Positions 1-9,170 of a stretch of DNA of 64,000 bases are shown in pieces (the first letter of the stretch is position 1; every line of letters starts with the position of its first letter). This DNA is from Candidatus Zixiibacteriota bacterium (GTDB lineage: Bacteria > Zixibacteria > MSB-5A5 > GN15 > FEB-12). The notes beneath the pieces were generated by a model. That model made no database searches. It was not told the origin of the DNA and saw only the letters and a program-made list of their open reading frames with translations. A program made the position numbers and the translations under genes. The stretch lies in the NCBI GenBank assembly GCA_040756055.1, contig JBFLZR010000002.1:212411-276410 (forward strand). Reading direction: 5' to 3'.

Positions 1-86
1 ATATGAACACTCTCTTCAACCAGCGCACTCAAGGAAAGCATGTTCCTTTTCAGCCGGTCTATTTCGCGTTGAAAATGCCTCGTCAT
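1..86 (-). CDS. phoU: PhoU, phosphate transport regulator (N-terminus only)
   Basis: Only the first 28 or so codons are in the window; the gene runs off the left edge. The start is the ATG whose first base is 86. The reading MTRHFQREIDRLK followed by LSLSALVEESV is the typical opening of PhoU, a cytoplasmic helical protein that links the Pst transporter to the PhoR sensor kinase and keeps the Pho regulon off when phosphate is plentiful. It starts 14 bases after the pstB stop, as the last gene of a porin-pstSCAB-phoU run. The identification rests on a short peptide plus gene order. Confidence 0.85.
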   Translation of the reverse strand, partial: MTRHFQREIDRLKRNMLSLSALVEESVH

Positions 87-100
87 ACGATAACTTCCTC

Positions 101-946
101 TTATCCGAACCTTCCCGTAATATAATCCTCGGTCCTCTTCTTGTCCGGCTTGGTAAATATCTTCTTTGTTGGCCCGGATTCTATGAGAACTCCTTCGTAG
201 AAGAATCCCGTCGTATCCGAGACACGAGCCGCCTGTTGCATATTGTGTGTGACAATCACGATAGTATAGTTCTTTTTCAATTCCGCGATCAAGTCTTCTA
301 TCTTGGTCGTCGATATCGGGTCCAGCGCCGAAGCCGGCTCGTCCATAAGCAGCACTTCCGGACGGACCGCCAGCGCCCGAGCGATACACAAACGTTGCTG
401 CTGCCCGCCGGACAACATATAAGCGCTCTTGCCCATCTTGTCTTTGACCTCTTCCCAGAGATACGCTTTCCTGAGCGTCTCTTCAACCGCCTCCGCAATC
501 ACCTGCTTGTCGCTAATGCCGTTTACCCGCAAACCGTAAGCAACATTGTCGAAAATGGACTTCGGAAACGGATTGCTCTTCTGAAACACCATGCCCACCC
601 GCGTCCGCAGAACCGACGCGTCTCTGAAATCCCTGTAAACATCCACCCCGTCCAATAGCACTCTACCATTCATGCGGGTGTTTGGAATCGTTTCGTTCAT
701 CCTGTTGAGAGTCCGAAGAAATGTCGACTTGCCGCAACCCGAGGGACCAATCAGCGCCGTCACCCGGTTCTTCTCTATCTTAAGCGAGATATCCTTCAGC
801 GCCTGCTGCGTCCCATAAAAGAAATCCACGTTATCGATAACCATCTTATATTCAGCGGCGGCATCCGGCTTGATACCATCGCTCTCCCCGTTGTAGGCGA
901 TGTTCATCGTGATGCGTTCGGTATCATTCTCTCGTTTATCAGGCAC
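101..946 (-). CDS. pstB: PstB, phosphate ABC transporter ATPase
   Basis: ATP-hydrolysing subunit of the high-affinity phosphate importer PstSCAB, acting at the cytoplasmic face of the inner membrane. At 281 residues it is slightly longer than usual because of a 30-residue N-terminal extension. Walker A is GPSGCGKST at residues 67-75, the ABC signature is LSGGQQQR and Walker B is VLLMDEP; the H-loop lies in VTHNMQQA. The S-N-P-F-P-K segment after the Q-loop ([15 protein letters not shown]) is characteristic of PstB. Its start overlaps the end of pstA by 8 bases, so translation is probably coupled. An internal ATG at residue 14 is an alternative start. Confidence 0.97.
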   Translation of the reverse strand: MPDKRENDTERITMNIAYNGESDGIKPDAAAEYKMVIDNVDFFYGTQQALKDISLKIEKNRVTALIGPSGCGKSTFLRTLNRMNETIPNTRMNGRVLLDGVDVYRDFRDASVLRTRVGMVFQKSNPFPKSIFDNVAYGLRVNGISDKQVIAEAVEETLRKAYLWEEVKDKMGKSAYMLSGGQQQRLCIARALAVRPEVLLMDEPASALDPISTTKIEDLIAELKKNYTIVIVTHNMQQAARVSDTTGFFYEGVLIESGPTKKIFTKPDKKRTEDYITGRFG

Positions 947-1898
947 TTACTCGCCTCCTTCTCAATCGCGAGCGTATAAAAATGGCCGTGAAATTCAACA
1001 TGAAGGTCAAAACCAGCAATACCAACACCGTTCCGTATAGTATGGGCTTGGTCGCCTCCACGTCGGGCGATTGCGTCGCCATTACATAAATGTGATAACC
1101 CAACTCCATGAACTGATCATACAACTTACTTGGCAAATACGGTAGATAATACGCCGCGCCGGTAAACATGATCGGGGCCACCTCACCGGCCCCCCTGCTG
1201 ACCGCCAGTATAGCCCCGGTCAGTATCCCCGGCATCGCTTGCGGAATTATGATGCGCACGATCGTCTGGAGCTTCGTGGCGCCAAGAGCATAACTCGCTT
1301 CCTTCAATTCCCGCGGAATCGTCCTCAAAGCCTCCTCGGTCGAAATTATCACCACCGGCAGCGTCAACAAAGCCATCGTCAACGACGCCCAGATGATGGC
1401 CGGTTGGCCCCACACCGGCGAGGTTCCATCGGTAAGAAGTTTATCCATCCCGTTGCCGACAAAGCCAATGAAAAAACCCAGGCCAAACAGCCCGAACACA
1501 ATCGACGGTACACCCGCAAGGTTATTTATTGCCAGTCTGATTATCCTGGTCAAAGGCGAGGTACCCGTCGTATATTCGCCAAGATAAATGGCCGTCATGA
1601 CCCCTACCGGGACCACCGCAATCGTCATAAGTATCACCAGCGCCACGGTGCCGAAAATCGCCGGGAAAATACCGCCCGCCTCCATACCGTTTTCCGGCGG
1701 ATGCGTCAGAAACTCCCAGCTAATCGTCCCCACCCCTCCATAAATTATATTCCCGAGTATAACGGCAAGCATCGCCGCAATGATTACTACCGCCGCCAGC
1801 GTTAATCCCTTGGGAATCAGCCCGCGCGACTTGGGCTTGAAATCATGATGAATCGCCTCTGTCGCCGCAACAGCAGCTTCGTGCTTCATAATACTCAT
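939..1898 (-). CDS. pstA: PstA, phosphate ABC transporter permease
   Basis: Inner-membrane permease of PstSCAB, forming the phosphate channel with PstC. It has 319 residues with six or so hydrophobic segments. The first follows a 30-residue cytoplasmic tail (about residues 30-52). The ABC-permease EAA loop reads [14 protein letters not shown], followed by the typical P-x-x-x-P-G-I-L-T-G-A stretch. A polar loop before the second membrane segment ([19 protein letters not shown]) matches PstA. The start overlaps the pstC stop by 4 bases. Confidence 0.95.
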   Translation of the reverse strand: MSIMKHEAAVAATEAIHHDFKPKSRGLIPKGLTLAAVVIIAAMLAVILGNIIYGGVGTISWEFLTHPPENGMEAGGIFPAIFGTVALVILMTIAVVPVGVMTAIYLGEYTTGTSPLTRIIRLAINNLAGVPSIVFGLFGLGFFIGFVGNGMDKLLTDGTSPVWGQPAIIWASLTMALLTLPVVIISTEEALRTIPRELKEASYALGATKLQTIVRIIIPQAMPGILTGAILAVSRGAGEVAPIMFTGAAYYLPYLPSKLYDQFMELGYHIYVMATQSPDVEATKPILYGTVLVLLVLTFMLNFTAIFIRSRLRRRRVSA

Positions 1899-2854
1899 GA
1901 CATCGATCCCTGAAGCTTTTCTTTCAGTTTTATCAGAACTAACTCACCACCGAGGTTAATCAGAAAAGTGAAAACGAAAAGAAGCGTGCCGATGAAAAAC
2001 AGGACATTATAGTGTGTGCTGCCAAAAACAACTTCCGCGAGTTCCGCCGCTATCGTTGCCGAAAACGTGCGAATCGAATCCGTAAAACTCGCCGATACAA
2101 TCGCCGCGTTGCCCGATGCCATCAACACAATCATCGTCTCACCCACCGCCCGGCCGAACCCCAGCACAATACCCGCCGCTATGCCGGGGAACGCCGCCGG
2201 CAAAACCATCGTAAAAGACACCTGCCACGGATTCGCCCCGAGCGCCATCGCGGCGTCGCGAAGCGACTGCGGCACCGATGTCATCGCGTCCTCCGCAATG
2301 GTGAAAACTAGCGGGATCACCGTTAGTCCCAGAGCAATACCGGCATTAATGGCGTTCAACCGAAAGACAAATCCAAAGGTCTTCTGCAGAAAGGTCGCCA
2401 GCACTATCAACGCGAAAAAGCCAAGCACCACCGACGGAATCCCCGCCAGCAACTCGATTAACGGCTTGATAATTTCCCGCGTTCGCCTCGAAGCGAACTG
2501 CGAACTGTAAATCGCCGCTCCCACACCCAGCGGAACCGCAAACAACATCGCTATCAACGCCGCCTTCAACGTACCAAGGACCAGGGGATATAACGAGTAC
2601 TTCGGCACCTCAGAGTTCGGTTGCCACGACCATTTCGGCTCCCGCCCCTCATAGTACTCCTGCTTGAAAACCATCTTCTCAACACTGGCTTCCTGTTGAA
2701 CTTCGGGATCAGTGAAAATCGGTATGGCCTCTTTGAATATGAACAAAAAGATCAAGAATATTCCGATCAACGCGGCATAGGCATTAATCGAAATCAATTT
2801 CTCACCGAGAAATTCCCTCAACCTGGACTTTGGCTTAAATTCGTAGCGTTCCAT
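1895..2854 (-). CDS. pstC: PstC, phosphate ABC transporter permease
   Basis: Second inner-membrane permease of the phosphate importer, 319 residues. An N-terminal hydrophobic helix (about 22-44) is followed by a periplasmic loop of about 50 residues, then five or so membrane helices. The EAA-type loop reads DAAMALGANPWQVSFT, followed by VLPAAFPGIAAGIVLGFGRAVGET, the latter a PstC hallmark. It lies between pstS (92 bases upstream) and pstA (4-base overlap). The periplasmic loop after helix 1 is longer than in short PstC proteins but within family range. Confidence 0.95.
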   Translation of the reverse strand: MERYEFKPKSRLREFLGEKLISINAYAALIGIFLIFLFIFKEAIPIFTDPEVQQEASVEKMVFKQEYYEGREPKWSWQPNSEVPKYSLYPLVLGTLKAALIAMLFAVPLGVGAAIYSSQFASRRTREIIKPLIELLAGIPSVVLGFFALIVLATFLQKTFGFVFRLNAINAGIALGLTVIPLVFTIAEDAMTSVPQSLRDAAMALGANPWQVSFTMVLPAAFPGIAAGIVLGFGRAVGETMIVLMASGNAAIVSASFTDSIRTFSATIAAELAEVVFGSTHYNVLFFIGTLLFVFTFLINLGGELVLIKLKEKLQGSMS

Positions 2855-2946
2855 CTTCTAACCCGGAAAAAGTTGCGACGGGGCGGCTGCTTTATTCACG
2901 GCACCACCACCCCGCCATTCTATCAGGGATTAGCACAAAGGGAATT

Positions 2947-3798
2947 TTAGTCCACCATGTACTTCTTGGCGGCTTCCATCGGAAGCGGCACGTAATCTAT
3001 AGACTCGGAAATCTTCTGCCCCTTCTCCGACAAAGCCCAGTTCAAAAGCTTCTTCAACTCTCCGGTCGGCTTGCCGGCAAAAAACCAATAGAGATCCCTT
3101 GAAATCGGGTAGGTCCCGTTCGAGACCGCCTCAACCGAGGGCTCAATGAACGGGCTGTTGTCATCTTTTGCCACCGCCGCAAACTTGACACCCGTCGCCC
3201 AGGCGATACCGCCATATCCAATACCATTGACATCCTTGGAAACAGCGTTCACCACCGCAGCCGTACCCGGAAGAGTCTGCGTGTAGTCGGAATAATCCTC
3301 TTCGTTAAGCACATGCTCCTTAAAGAAGGCATAGGTGCCCGAATTGTTCTCACGACCATAAACAATGATCCTGGCATCACCGCCGCCGACCTCTTTCCAG
3401 TTGGTGATAGCGCCCGTGTAGATGCCCTTTAACTGAGCGAAGGTGAGATTCTTGACCGGATTGCTCTCATTCAAAAACACCGCGATACCATCAAGCGCCA
3501 CCGAGACACGATACGGTTCGAGGCCCTTTTCCCTGGCAAGGTCATATTCCTTCTGCTTCATGTCGCGCGAGGCTTCGCATATATCGGTCGTACCGTTAAG
3601 CAATGCGGCAATACCGGTACCCGACCCGCCACCGGACACCTGAATCGTCGTACCCGGATTCTCTTTCATGTATTCTTCCGCCCAGCGCTGCCCCAGACGA
3701 ACCAGCGTGTCGGAACCCTTTATCGTGACCGTACCGCCGGAAAACACCAATCCGGCGCCAACCACAACGATCATCAGTGTGATCAACAGTTTCTTCAT
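2947..3798 (-). CDS. pstS: PstS, periplasmic phosphate-binding protein
   Basis: Periplasmic receptor that captures inorganic phosphate for PstCAB. A signal peptide covers residues 1-20 or so (MKKLLITLMIVVVGAGLVFS). The mature protein starts with TVTIKGSDTLVRLGQ, and the phosphate-binding loops are visible: GSDT, then SGGGSGTG and the T-D-I-C-E-A-S-R segment in lobe 1, and RENNSGTYAFF in lobe 2. The length of 283 residues is normal for the short PstS type. A Shine-Dalgarno AGGAGA lies 8 bases before the ATG. The gene begins 39 bases after the porin stop, so porin and pst genes are probably co-transcribed. Confidence 0.95.
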   Translation of the reverse strand: MKKLLITLMIVVVGAGLVFSGGTVTIKGSDTLVRLGQRWAEEYMKENPGTTIQVSGGGSGTGIAALLNGTTDICEASRDMKQKEYDLAREKGLEPYRVSVALDGIAVFLNESNPVKNLTFAQLKGIYTGAITNWKEVGGGDARIIVYGRENNSGTYAFFKEHVLNEEDYSDYTQTLPGTAAVVNAVSKDVNGIGYGGIAWATGVKFAAVAKDDNSPFIEPSVEAVSNGTYPISRDLYWFFAGKPTGELKKLLNWALSEKGQKISESIDYVPLPMEAAKKYMVD

Positions 3799-3837
3799 CT
3801 GCCCTTGTCTCCTTTTTCGACTTCTTCTTATTATTGT

Positions 3838-4896
3838 CTAAAATTTCACTTCTGTATTGAAATACAGATATGTATCCGAATCGACCCCCTCAGCCTGGTA
3901 GCTGACACTTCTTAAATTAACCGAGGCCTTGAAACCCTTCACCGGTACGCACTCCACGCCACCCATGACATAAGTTCTGCCGTTGTCGTCAACGTCGGTG
4001 TTCGGATCATACATGTCGACCCTGCCAAACAGATTCAACGTCCTCAACAGCGATTCAGCCGCCACCATGTCCTCGAAATACAGCGTGCCGAAAAACGAGA
4101 AGGCATTCTCGGTTATGTCCTCGGCATCCGGACCCTGACCTTCTTTGTTTATATTGATATCAGCGCCAAGATCCAACGTATTGCGATAGCCGAGCATACC
4201 ACCGAACGAAATGAGCGAATGGTCATAATCCGAGGCGGATTCACCCTCTTCAAATTCGCGGTTCTGAGTGCCAAAATAAGCCTGACCCATGATAGCCGTG
4301 CGTTCGAAATCAGCATTGTCTGCCAGCGGCTTGAAGATTATAAACCCGCTGAAATCCTTCTGCTTGTTCAACTCCTCAACCTTGGTGTAAGAAGTGCCGT
4401 TCCAGACATTGGCCGCAAAGTAGCCGTTCTTGTTCTTCTCACCGAACGAGAACATAAGGCCCGCGCCGAGATCCGAAGAGGTCAGAAGTGACCGGTGATC
4501 CGCAATGACCTTCTCCAGATAACGCCTTCCCCACAGATCACTCATAACATCGATATAATGAGTCGGCTGAAGACCGAAACGGAACGTCATCACATTGTTC
4601 GCGAACTTCGGCTTCCAATCCAGAAATCCGTACTTCAATATCATGCTGTATCCGTCAAAACCGTCCGTTTCCCTGATATCGAGCGTCGCGCGCAGTGATG
4701 TGTAGTCCGATAATTTCGACTTAACGTCTACATAAACCCGGCTTAACTCAAAAACGTTGTAGCTCTCTGCTCCGTCAGTCAAATCCATCATCCAATCGGC
4801 GTAGATTCTCCCACCAACCGTCGTCTCAGCGCCATCAGTATTTTTCCCGGTCGCCACCAGCGCCAGAACCACCATCAGCATTACAAACCTTCTCAT
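3838..4896 (-). CDS. Predicted outer-membrane porin of the phosphate locus
   Basis: Predicted outer-membrane beta-barrel, 352 residues from the chosen start. The open frame extends to 4959, but the ATG at 4896 has GGGAG 5 bases before it and begins directly with a signal peptide (MRRFVMLMVVLALVATG), so I prefer it. The mature part alternates polar and hydrophobic residues, with strand-like pieces such as GGRIYADWMMDL, YTSLRATLDIRE and a C-terminal strand ending in Phe (YLYFNTEVKF), as needed for Bam recognition. Its place directly before pstS with Pho-type repeats upstream suggests an OprP/OprO-like phosphate-selective channel. Ion selectivity is inferred from context only. Confidence 0.8.
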   Translation of the reverse strand: MRRFVMLMVVLALVATGKNTDGAETTVGGRIYADWMMDLTDGAESYNVFELSRVYVDVKSKLSDYTSLRATLDIRETDGFDGYSMILKYGFLDWKPKFANNVMTFRFGLQPTHYIDVMSDLWGRRYLEKVIADHRSLLTSSDLGAGLMFSFGEKNKNGYFAANVWNGTSYTKVEELNKQKDFSGFIIFKPLADNADFERTAIMGQAYFGTQNREFEEGESASDYDHSLISFGGMLGYRNTLDLGADININKEGQGPDAEDITENAFSFFGTLYFEDMVAAESLLRTLNLFGRVDMYDPNTDVDDNGRTYVMGGVECVPVKGFKASVNLRSVSYQAEGVDSDTYLYFNTEVKF

Positions 4897-5014
4897 CCGT
4901 ACTCCCATAGTTTTGGTTCGAAGTTTTACTTCGTTGCTCCGAAAAATTGTTTTCGTCATCTATCATACCTTCGGTATGGTTATCTTCGCTACGTGCCGTA
5001 AAAACCGCTGAAAT

Positions 5015-5041
5015 GTTAGGATTATATTAGACTTTGGTTAA
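5015..5041 (-). promoter_or_regulatory. Pho-box-like 11-bp direct repeats (array 1)
   Basis: Read on the minus strand, TTAAC, CTAAT and CTAAC occur at 5041-5037, 5030-5026 and 5019-5015, each exactly 11 bp apart, one helical turn. An 11-bp period of TTAAC-like half sites is the layout of PhoB/PhoP operators. A TATAAT hexamer (5026-5021, minus) lies inside the array. It sits about 120 bases before the porin start and after phoR, so control of the porin-pst operon is the natural reading. Confidence 0.5.
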
Positions 5042-5111
5042 TCTTGAGTGAAAACTCTAACACCACCTTCAGTAATTACCAGCATCTGACCTCCTGATTA
5101 ACAAGCCCCCC

Positions 5112-5149
5112 GTTAGCCGTCAGTTAGATGTGAGTTAAAATTGGATTAA
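5112..5149 (-). promoter_or_regulatory. Pho-box-like 11-bp direct repeats (array 2)
   Basis: On the minus strand TTAAT, TTAAC, CTAAC and CTAAC begin at 5149, 5138, 5127 and 5116: four half sites with a perfect 11-bp period. This is the longer of two such arrays between phoR and the porin gene, and resembles a tandem PhoB/PhoP binding site. No strong -35/-10 pair is attached to it, as expected for activator-dependent Pho promoters. Confidence 0.55.
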
Positions 5150-5180
5150 ACGATGTACTATTCGCCTGAGACCCAGCCGG

Positions 5181-6974
5181 CTAACCGACCGGTTGCCTGG
5201 ATTGAGGTATTTCTATGGTGAAGGTCGAGCCCCTGCCGTACACGCTTTCCACCCGAACTGCCCCTTTATGTGTCAGAGCGATATGCTTTACTATCGCAAG
5301 CCCAAGCCCCGTGCCCCCAAGATCACGACTGCGAGCCCTGTCAACCCTGTAAAATCTCTCAAAAAGACGAGGTATATGCTCCTGCTTTATCCCGCATCCG
5401 TTATCCTGAACACTTATTCTCACCCCGTTTTCCCCGGCTATGCCCCGGACAAACACCTCGCCGCCCTCATCGCTGTATTTGACAGCATTGTCAATCAAGT
5501 TGACAACCGCCTGCTCCATAAGATGGGGGTTAAGCTCAGCCTGCGCGGTCTCGGGACAATCAACCTCAATCTTAACTTTGGCCGAATCCGCCTTCCCCTG
5601 ACAAATCTGAACCGCGCTCACCAGCACCGCCCGCAAAGAAACCACCCTCAACTCAATCTGCTTTTCCTCGGCCTCCTCTTCGATTCGCGATAAAGCAAGC
5701 AGATCGTCAATGATCGAACTCAACCTGTCGGCGTGCTTACCGATTATCCTCATGAACTTCTCGGCATCGCCCCGGCTGTCGAGAGCCCCGTCGAGCAGCG
5801 TTTCCACAAATCCCTTTATCGATGTAACCGGTGTCTTAAGTTCATGAGATACGTTCGCAACGAAATCCTTGCGGACACGCTCAAGTTGCTTGATCTTGGT
5901 CAAATCGTTCAGCACCACCACCGCTCCGAGACCGTTACCGTCCGCATCCTTCAATAATGTGGCATTGACGTGGAAAAACCTCTCCCCGCGCCCGTTAACC
6001 CTTATCTCACCGGCGACACTGTGCCCGGCGGCAAGCGTCTCCCTAACGAGCCTCTGGAGGTCAGTGTTGCGTAAAACTTCCTGAACGCTACGCCCAACAG
6101 ACTCTATCTCCTTTATGTCCATCAGTCTTTCAGCCGCCTCGTTCAGACTGAGAATATTCTCCGAAGCATCGACCGCAATCACTCCCTCGGACATGCTCGA
6201 CAAAATCGCCTCCCGCTCGTTTCGCTGCTTCACCACCGTACTCAAGCGTTCATCGAGTTCTCGCGCCATACTGTTCATGGCTTCCGCCAGACGGCCTATC
6301 TCCTCCGAATCCGCAACCGGCAGCTTATGCTCCAACTCCCCCCGCGCGAACATATCGGCACCCTGTTTGAGCTGCTCGAGCGGCCGGGCAATACGTCGCG
6401 AAATATACAGGCTGGCTAACATTGCCATCAGAGCAATGACAACTCCACCCAATACAACCCGATACCGTAACCCGTCCAGAGCGCCCTCTATGGCTGAAAT
6501 CGGCACCGAGGTTCTTATCGCCCCGATAAGCTTACCTTCGTTTTCCACCGGTATAGCCACGTACATCATCGAGACCTGAAGAGTATTGCTGTAACGGATA
6601 GCGCGGCCGACATCTCCCTCCAGCGCCTTCTTCATCTCCGGACGATTCCCATGATTCTCCATCGCCGCCGGATCCTCATCCGTATCACCCACAACAACGC
6701 CCGATGGAAGCATGACCGTCAGGCGCGTCGACGATAACTCACCCTGCCTCTTACAGAGGCTATCGATAACCGCCGATGATTCCGAGTGTGATATCAAAAG
6801 ACGTCTGACCTGATTCTCGATAAGATGAGCCCTGGAGAGCAAACCCTCTTCCGTCTGGTCAAGGTAGAAATCCCGAAGTGAGCGAAATGCAAACCAGCTC
6901 AGAACCAGCACCGATAATAAAATGACAATTAGGTAAGGCGACATCAGTCGCCAGAAAATCTTCCGTCGGGGCAT
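5181..6974 (-). CDS. phoR: PhoR, phosphate-sensing histidine kinase
   Basis: Membrane histidine kinase of the phosphate regulon, 597 residues. Order: membrane helix (about 12-32), extracytoplasmic domain (33-170), second helix (172-192), HAMP (193-245), PAS (255-362), HisKA with the phospho-accepting His377 in VANVSHELKTP, then HATPase with NLIDNAVKY, DNGCGI and GGTGLGLAIVK. The large periplasmic domain is the PhoR type of Bacillus-like and many other bacteria, not the short E. coli form. It starts 2 bases after the phoB stop. Downstream are the Pho-type repeats and the porin-pst operon, which supports the phosphate assignment. Confidence 0.92.
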   Translation of the reverse strand: MPRRKIFWRLMSPYLIVILLSVLVLSWFAFRSLRDFYLDQTEEGLLSRAHLIENQVRRLLISHSESSAVIDSLCKRQGELSSTRLTVMLPSGVVVGDTDEDPAAMENHGNRPEMKKALEGDVGRAIRYSNTLQVSMMYVAIPVENEGKLIGAIRTSVPISAIEGALDGLRYRVVLGGVVIALMAMLASLYISRRIARPLEQLKQGADMFARGELEHKLPVADSEEIGRLAEAMNSMARELDERLSTVVKQRNEREAILSSMSEGVIAVDASENILSLNEAAERLMDIKEIESVGRSVQEVLRNTDLQRLVRETLAAGHSVAGEIRVNGRGERFFHVNATLLKDADGNGLGAVVVLNDLTKIKQLERVRKDFVANVSHELKTPVTSIKGFVETLLDGALDSRGDAEKFMRIIGKHADRLSSIIDDLLALSRIEEEAEEKQIELRVVSLRAVLVSAVQICQGKADSAKVKIEVDCPETAQAELNPHLMEQAVVNLIDNAVKYSDEGGEVFVRGIAGENGVRISVQDNGCGIKQEHIPRLFERFYRVDRARSRDLGGTGLGLAIVKHIALTHKGAVRVESVYGRGSTFTIEIPQSRQPVG

Positions 6975-6976
6975 AT

Positions 6977-7663
6977 CTACTCTCTAAACCGGTATCCTAC
7001 TCCACGAACAGTTTCGATATAGTCACTGGCATGACCAAGCTTCTTGCGCAATCCGACAATCTGCACATCAACCGAACGGTCCGTGATGACCGCATCCTCT
7101 CCCCGAATCTCATTAATAAGCTGATCCCGTGTGTAAACCCAGCCCGGATGCCGCGCCATCAGATTCAACAACTGAAACTCGGTGGCCGTAAGTGTTAATG
7201 GCTTTCCCGAAAGCAGGACCTCGTGACGTCCGGGGTTGATTACCAAGTCTCTTATCTTAAGCGTCGTCTGGTCAGATTTGGTTTCCGCCGGCTTGCGACG
7301 AAGAAGAGCCCGCACCCGCGCCGTCAGCACTCTCGGGCTGAACGGCTTGGTGATGTAATCATCAGCGCCCAGCTCCAACCCCGCCACGATATCGGCATCC
7401 TCCCCCTTGGCCGTCAACATCATGACCGGAATGTGCCGAGTCTTGCTGTCACCGCGGATTAACCGACAAATCTCCAGTCCGTCCGCCCCGGGCAACATCA
7501 AATCCAGAATAACCAGATTCGGCAAATCCGATCTCGCGATTCGAAAACCATCTTCACCCGAAGTAGCTGTCTTGACGGAATACCCCTCCCGATGGAGATT
7601 ATAGGTCACCAACTCGAGTATGTCACCGTCATCCTCAATTACCAATATGTTGGCAGTCGCCAT
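6977..7663 (-). CDS. phoB: PhoB-family response regulator
   Basis: OmpR/PhoB-class transcription factor of 228 residues from the ATG at 7663 (a TTG 12 bases upstream is possible but less likely). The receiver has acidic residues E10-D11-D12, phospho-accepting D54 in VILDLMLPG and the conserved Lys in YITKPFS. The C-terminal winged helix shows LTATEFQLLNLMARHPG and RGVGYRFRE. Paired with phoR 2 bases downstream, it should bind the TTAAC-type repeats found before the porin. Its own leader has scattered TTAAC/CTAAC sites (around 7685, 7714 and 7747) but no clean 11-bp array. Confidence 0.93.
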   Translation of the reverse strand: MATANILVIEDDGDILELVTYNLHREGYSVKTATSGEDGFRIARSDLPNLVILDLMLPGADGLEICRLIRGDSKTRHIPVMMLTAKGEDADIVAGLELGADDYITKPFSPRVLTARVRALLRRKPAETKSDQTTLKIRDLVINPGRHEVLLSGKPLTLTATEFQLLNLMARHPGWVYTRDQLINEIRGEDAVITDRSVDVQIVGLRKKLGHASDYIETVRGVGYRFRE

Positions 7664-7809
7664 TATCTGCCCCAAAAAATTATTGTTAAACTAATAATAT
7701 AGAACAGAATAATGTTAGAAAATAACTAAAATCGCGTGAGATTTTCGTTAGTTCCTGCGTTTTCCACTCACTGTGCCTCGATTCACATACCCTTAAGACA
7801 CAGTCCCTC

Positions 7810-8688
7810 TCACTGGCAGCCAACCTCCATCGCACCCATCCGCTCGCCGCAACCGCTATTGGCTTCGCTACAAGGCGACCCGGTCTGCAGACGAAAATCA
7901 CCCCCCGCAGCGTCGCAGAAAAGCGGATCCGCCGATATGTTGCCACCAACCCCAAGTTGATCCGCGAGACATTCAATCCAGTCACCACCCTCGTTGCCAT
8001 ATATGTCACAGCAGACAAATACCGGCTGGCTGAGATCGTCCGAGCAGTCAATTACCTCGCCCCCGGTGGCAGACACTATAATGCATTTCTCGAAAGACGG
8101 CGACGAAGCGGCCAGCAGGTACGCCACCGCCCCCGCCGGAGCGCTGCTGCCGACAAAAGCACAGTTGATGAAACTGGGCGATGCTGCCTTACACCTGATG
8201 GCTCCACCACTAATGTACGCCGCATTATCAACAAAGAGGCAGTTCTTGATGGTCGGCGACACCGACCGAAAATTCATCGCCGTACCCTGCGTATGATAGG
8301 TATTTATGATCGTAAAACCGTCAATCACGACCGCCGAATCCCCGGGCGATGTAATGTCGAAAGCAAAGTGCCAGTCCGCCTCAGTCCCCTGACAGTCAAT
8401 CACAGTAGCGCTCGGGCCGGACTCAGAAACGAGAGTCACCGATTTGCCGCCAAATACAATTTCACGATTACCCCCTCCCCGATAGGTACCCGCCGCCACA
8501 ATTATACTGTCACCAACATCAGCGGCCACAATAGCTGCCTGTATGGTCGGCTGGTCGGCCGGAACCCGAATCACCCCCGATTGCTGCTGATTATCATCCG
8601 GACCCACCACCGGCTCCTCATCGTCAGAACAACCCACCTGCGACAAGCTAATGACAACGACAAGGTTATAGGCTAATTTCCTGAACAC
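7810..8688 (-). CDS. Exported right-handed beta-helix protein, probable lipoprotein
   Basis: 292 residues. An N-terminal hydrophobic segment ends in QVGCSDDEE, a lipobox-like cysteine followed by acidic residues, so it is probably a lipoprotein, although Gln at -3 is unusual. After a linker the sequence VPADQPTIQAAIVAADVGDSIIVAAGTYRG is the standard entry of bacterial pectate-lyase-like beta-helices, followed by repeats of the type SPTIKNCLFVDNAA / SPSFINCAFVGSSAP. No catalytic residues can be assigned. Proteins of this kind bind or process surface polysaccharide or act as scaffolds. It is upstream of phoB on the same strand but 146 bases away, so a phosphate link is not shown. Confidence 0.75.
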   Translation of the reverse strand: MFRKLAYNLVVVISLSQVGCSDDEEPVVGPDDNQQQSGVIRVPADQPTIQAAIVAADVGDSIIVAAGTYRGGGNREIVFGGKSVTLVSESGPSATVIDCQGTEADWHFAFDITSPGDSAVVIDGFTIINTYHTQGTAMNFRSVSPTIKNCLFVDNAAYISGGAIRCKAASPSFINCAFVGSSAPAGAVAYLLAASSPSFEKCIIVSATGGEVIDCSDDLSQPVFVCCDIYGNEGGDWIECLADQLGVGGNISADPLFCDAAGGDFRLQTGSPCSEANSGCGERMGAMEVGCQ

Positions 8689-9170
8689 TTCCCTTTACCC
8701 CCGTGAAATTATCAATATCTATAAAAATTACGGCCAAAATTCTATCTCTCGCAAGCATTTCTGCGATAGTCAAAATCTCCGCGACCACCTTCACCCCCGC
8801 AGCATCCAGAAGTTCGCCACCCAGAATAGACATAAGACACTAATTGACAGTCACTTAGGCAGATATTACATGCCGCCCCCCCGGGGAAATCATGCTTTGA
8901 CATTTTAGTACAGTTTTTGTTGAAATCACAACCTAAACTACCCATATTGTAGACTAATGGGGGCGCCATTAATTTAGAAAAGTTGTCCTGAACACCGAAT
9001 GGACCGCGCTCCCCGCCAAGTCGTTTCGCCGCCTTTCGCGGCAACACGCAGGAGACCGTGAACGTGCTTTGTCATACTGCATCACTGCCGTCGATCTCTC
9101 GACCTGTACTTCCGCCCCTTGTCCGGCCCCAATGACAAAGTCAGGGTAAATTCGAAAGAAATATACGACC
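8689..9170. other. Intergenic stretch, no supported gene
   Basis: About 480 bases between a leftward lipoprotein gene and a rightward kinase gene, so it must hold two divergent promoters. Short open frames exist on both strands but none has a ribosome site, signal peptide or recognisable domain. I see no tRNA-like fold, riboswitch or strong hairpin. Confidence 0.6.

Noticed and set aside
7664-7809. Pho-box array in front of phoB
   Set aside because: Several TTAAC/CTAAC sites exist, but their spacing (29 and 33 bases) does not form an uninterrupted 11-bp array as seen before the porin.
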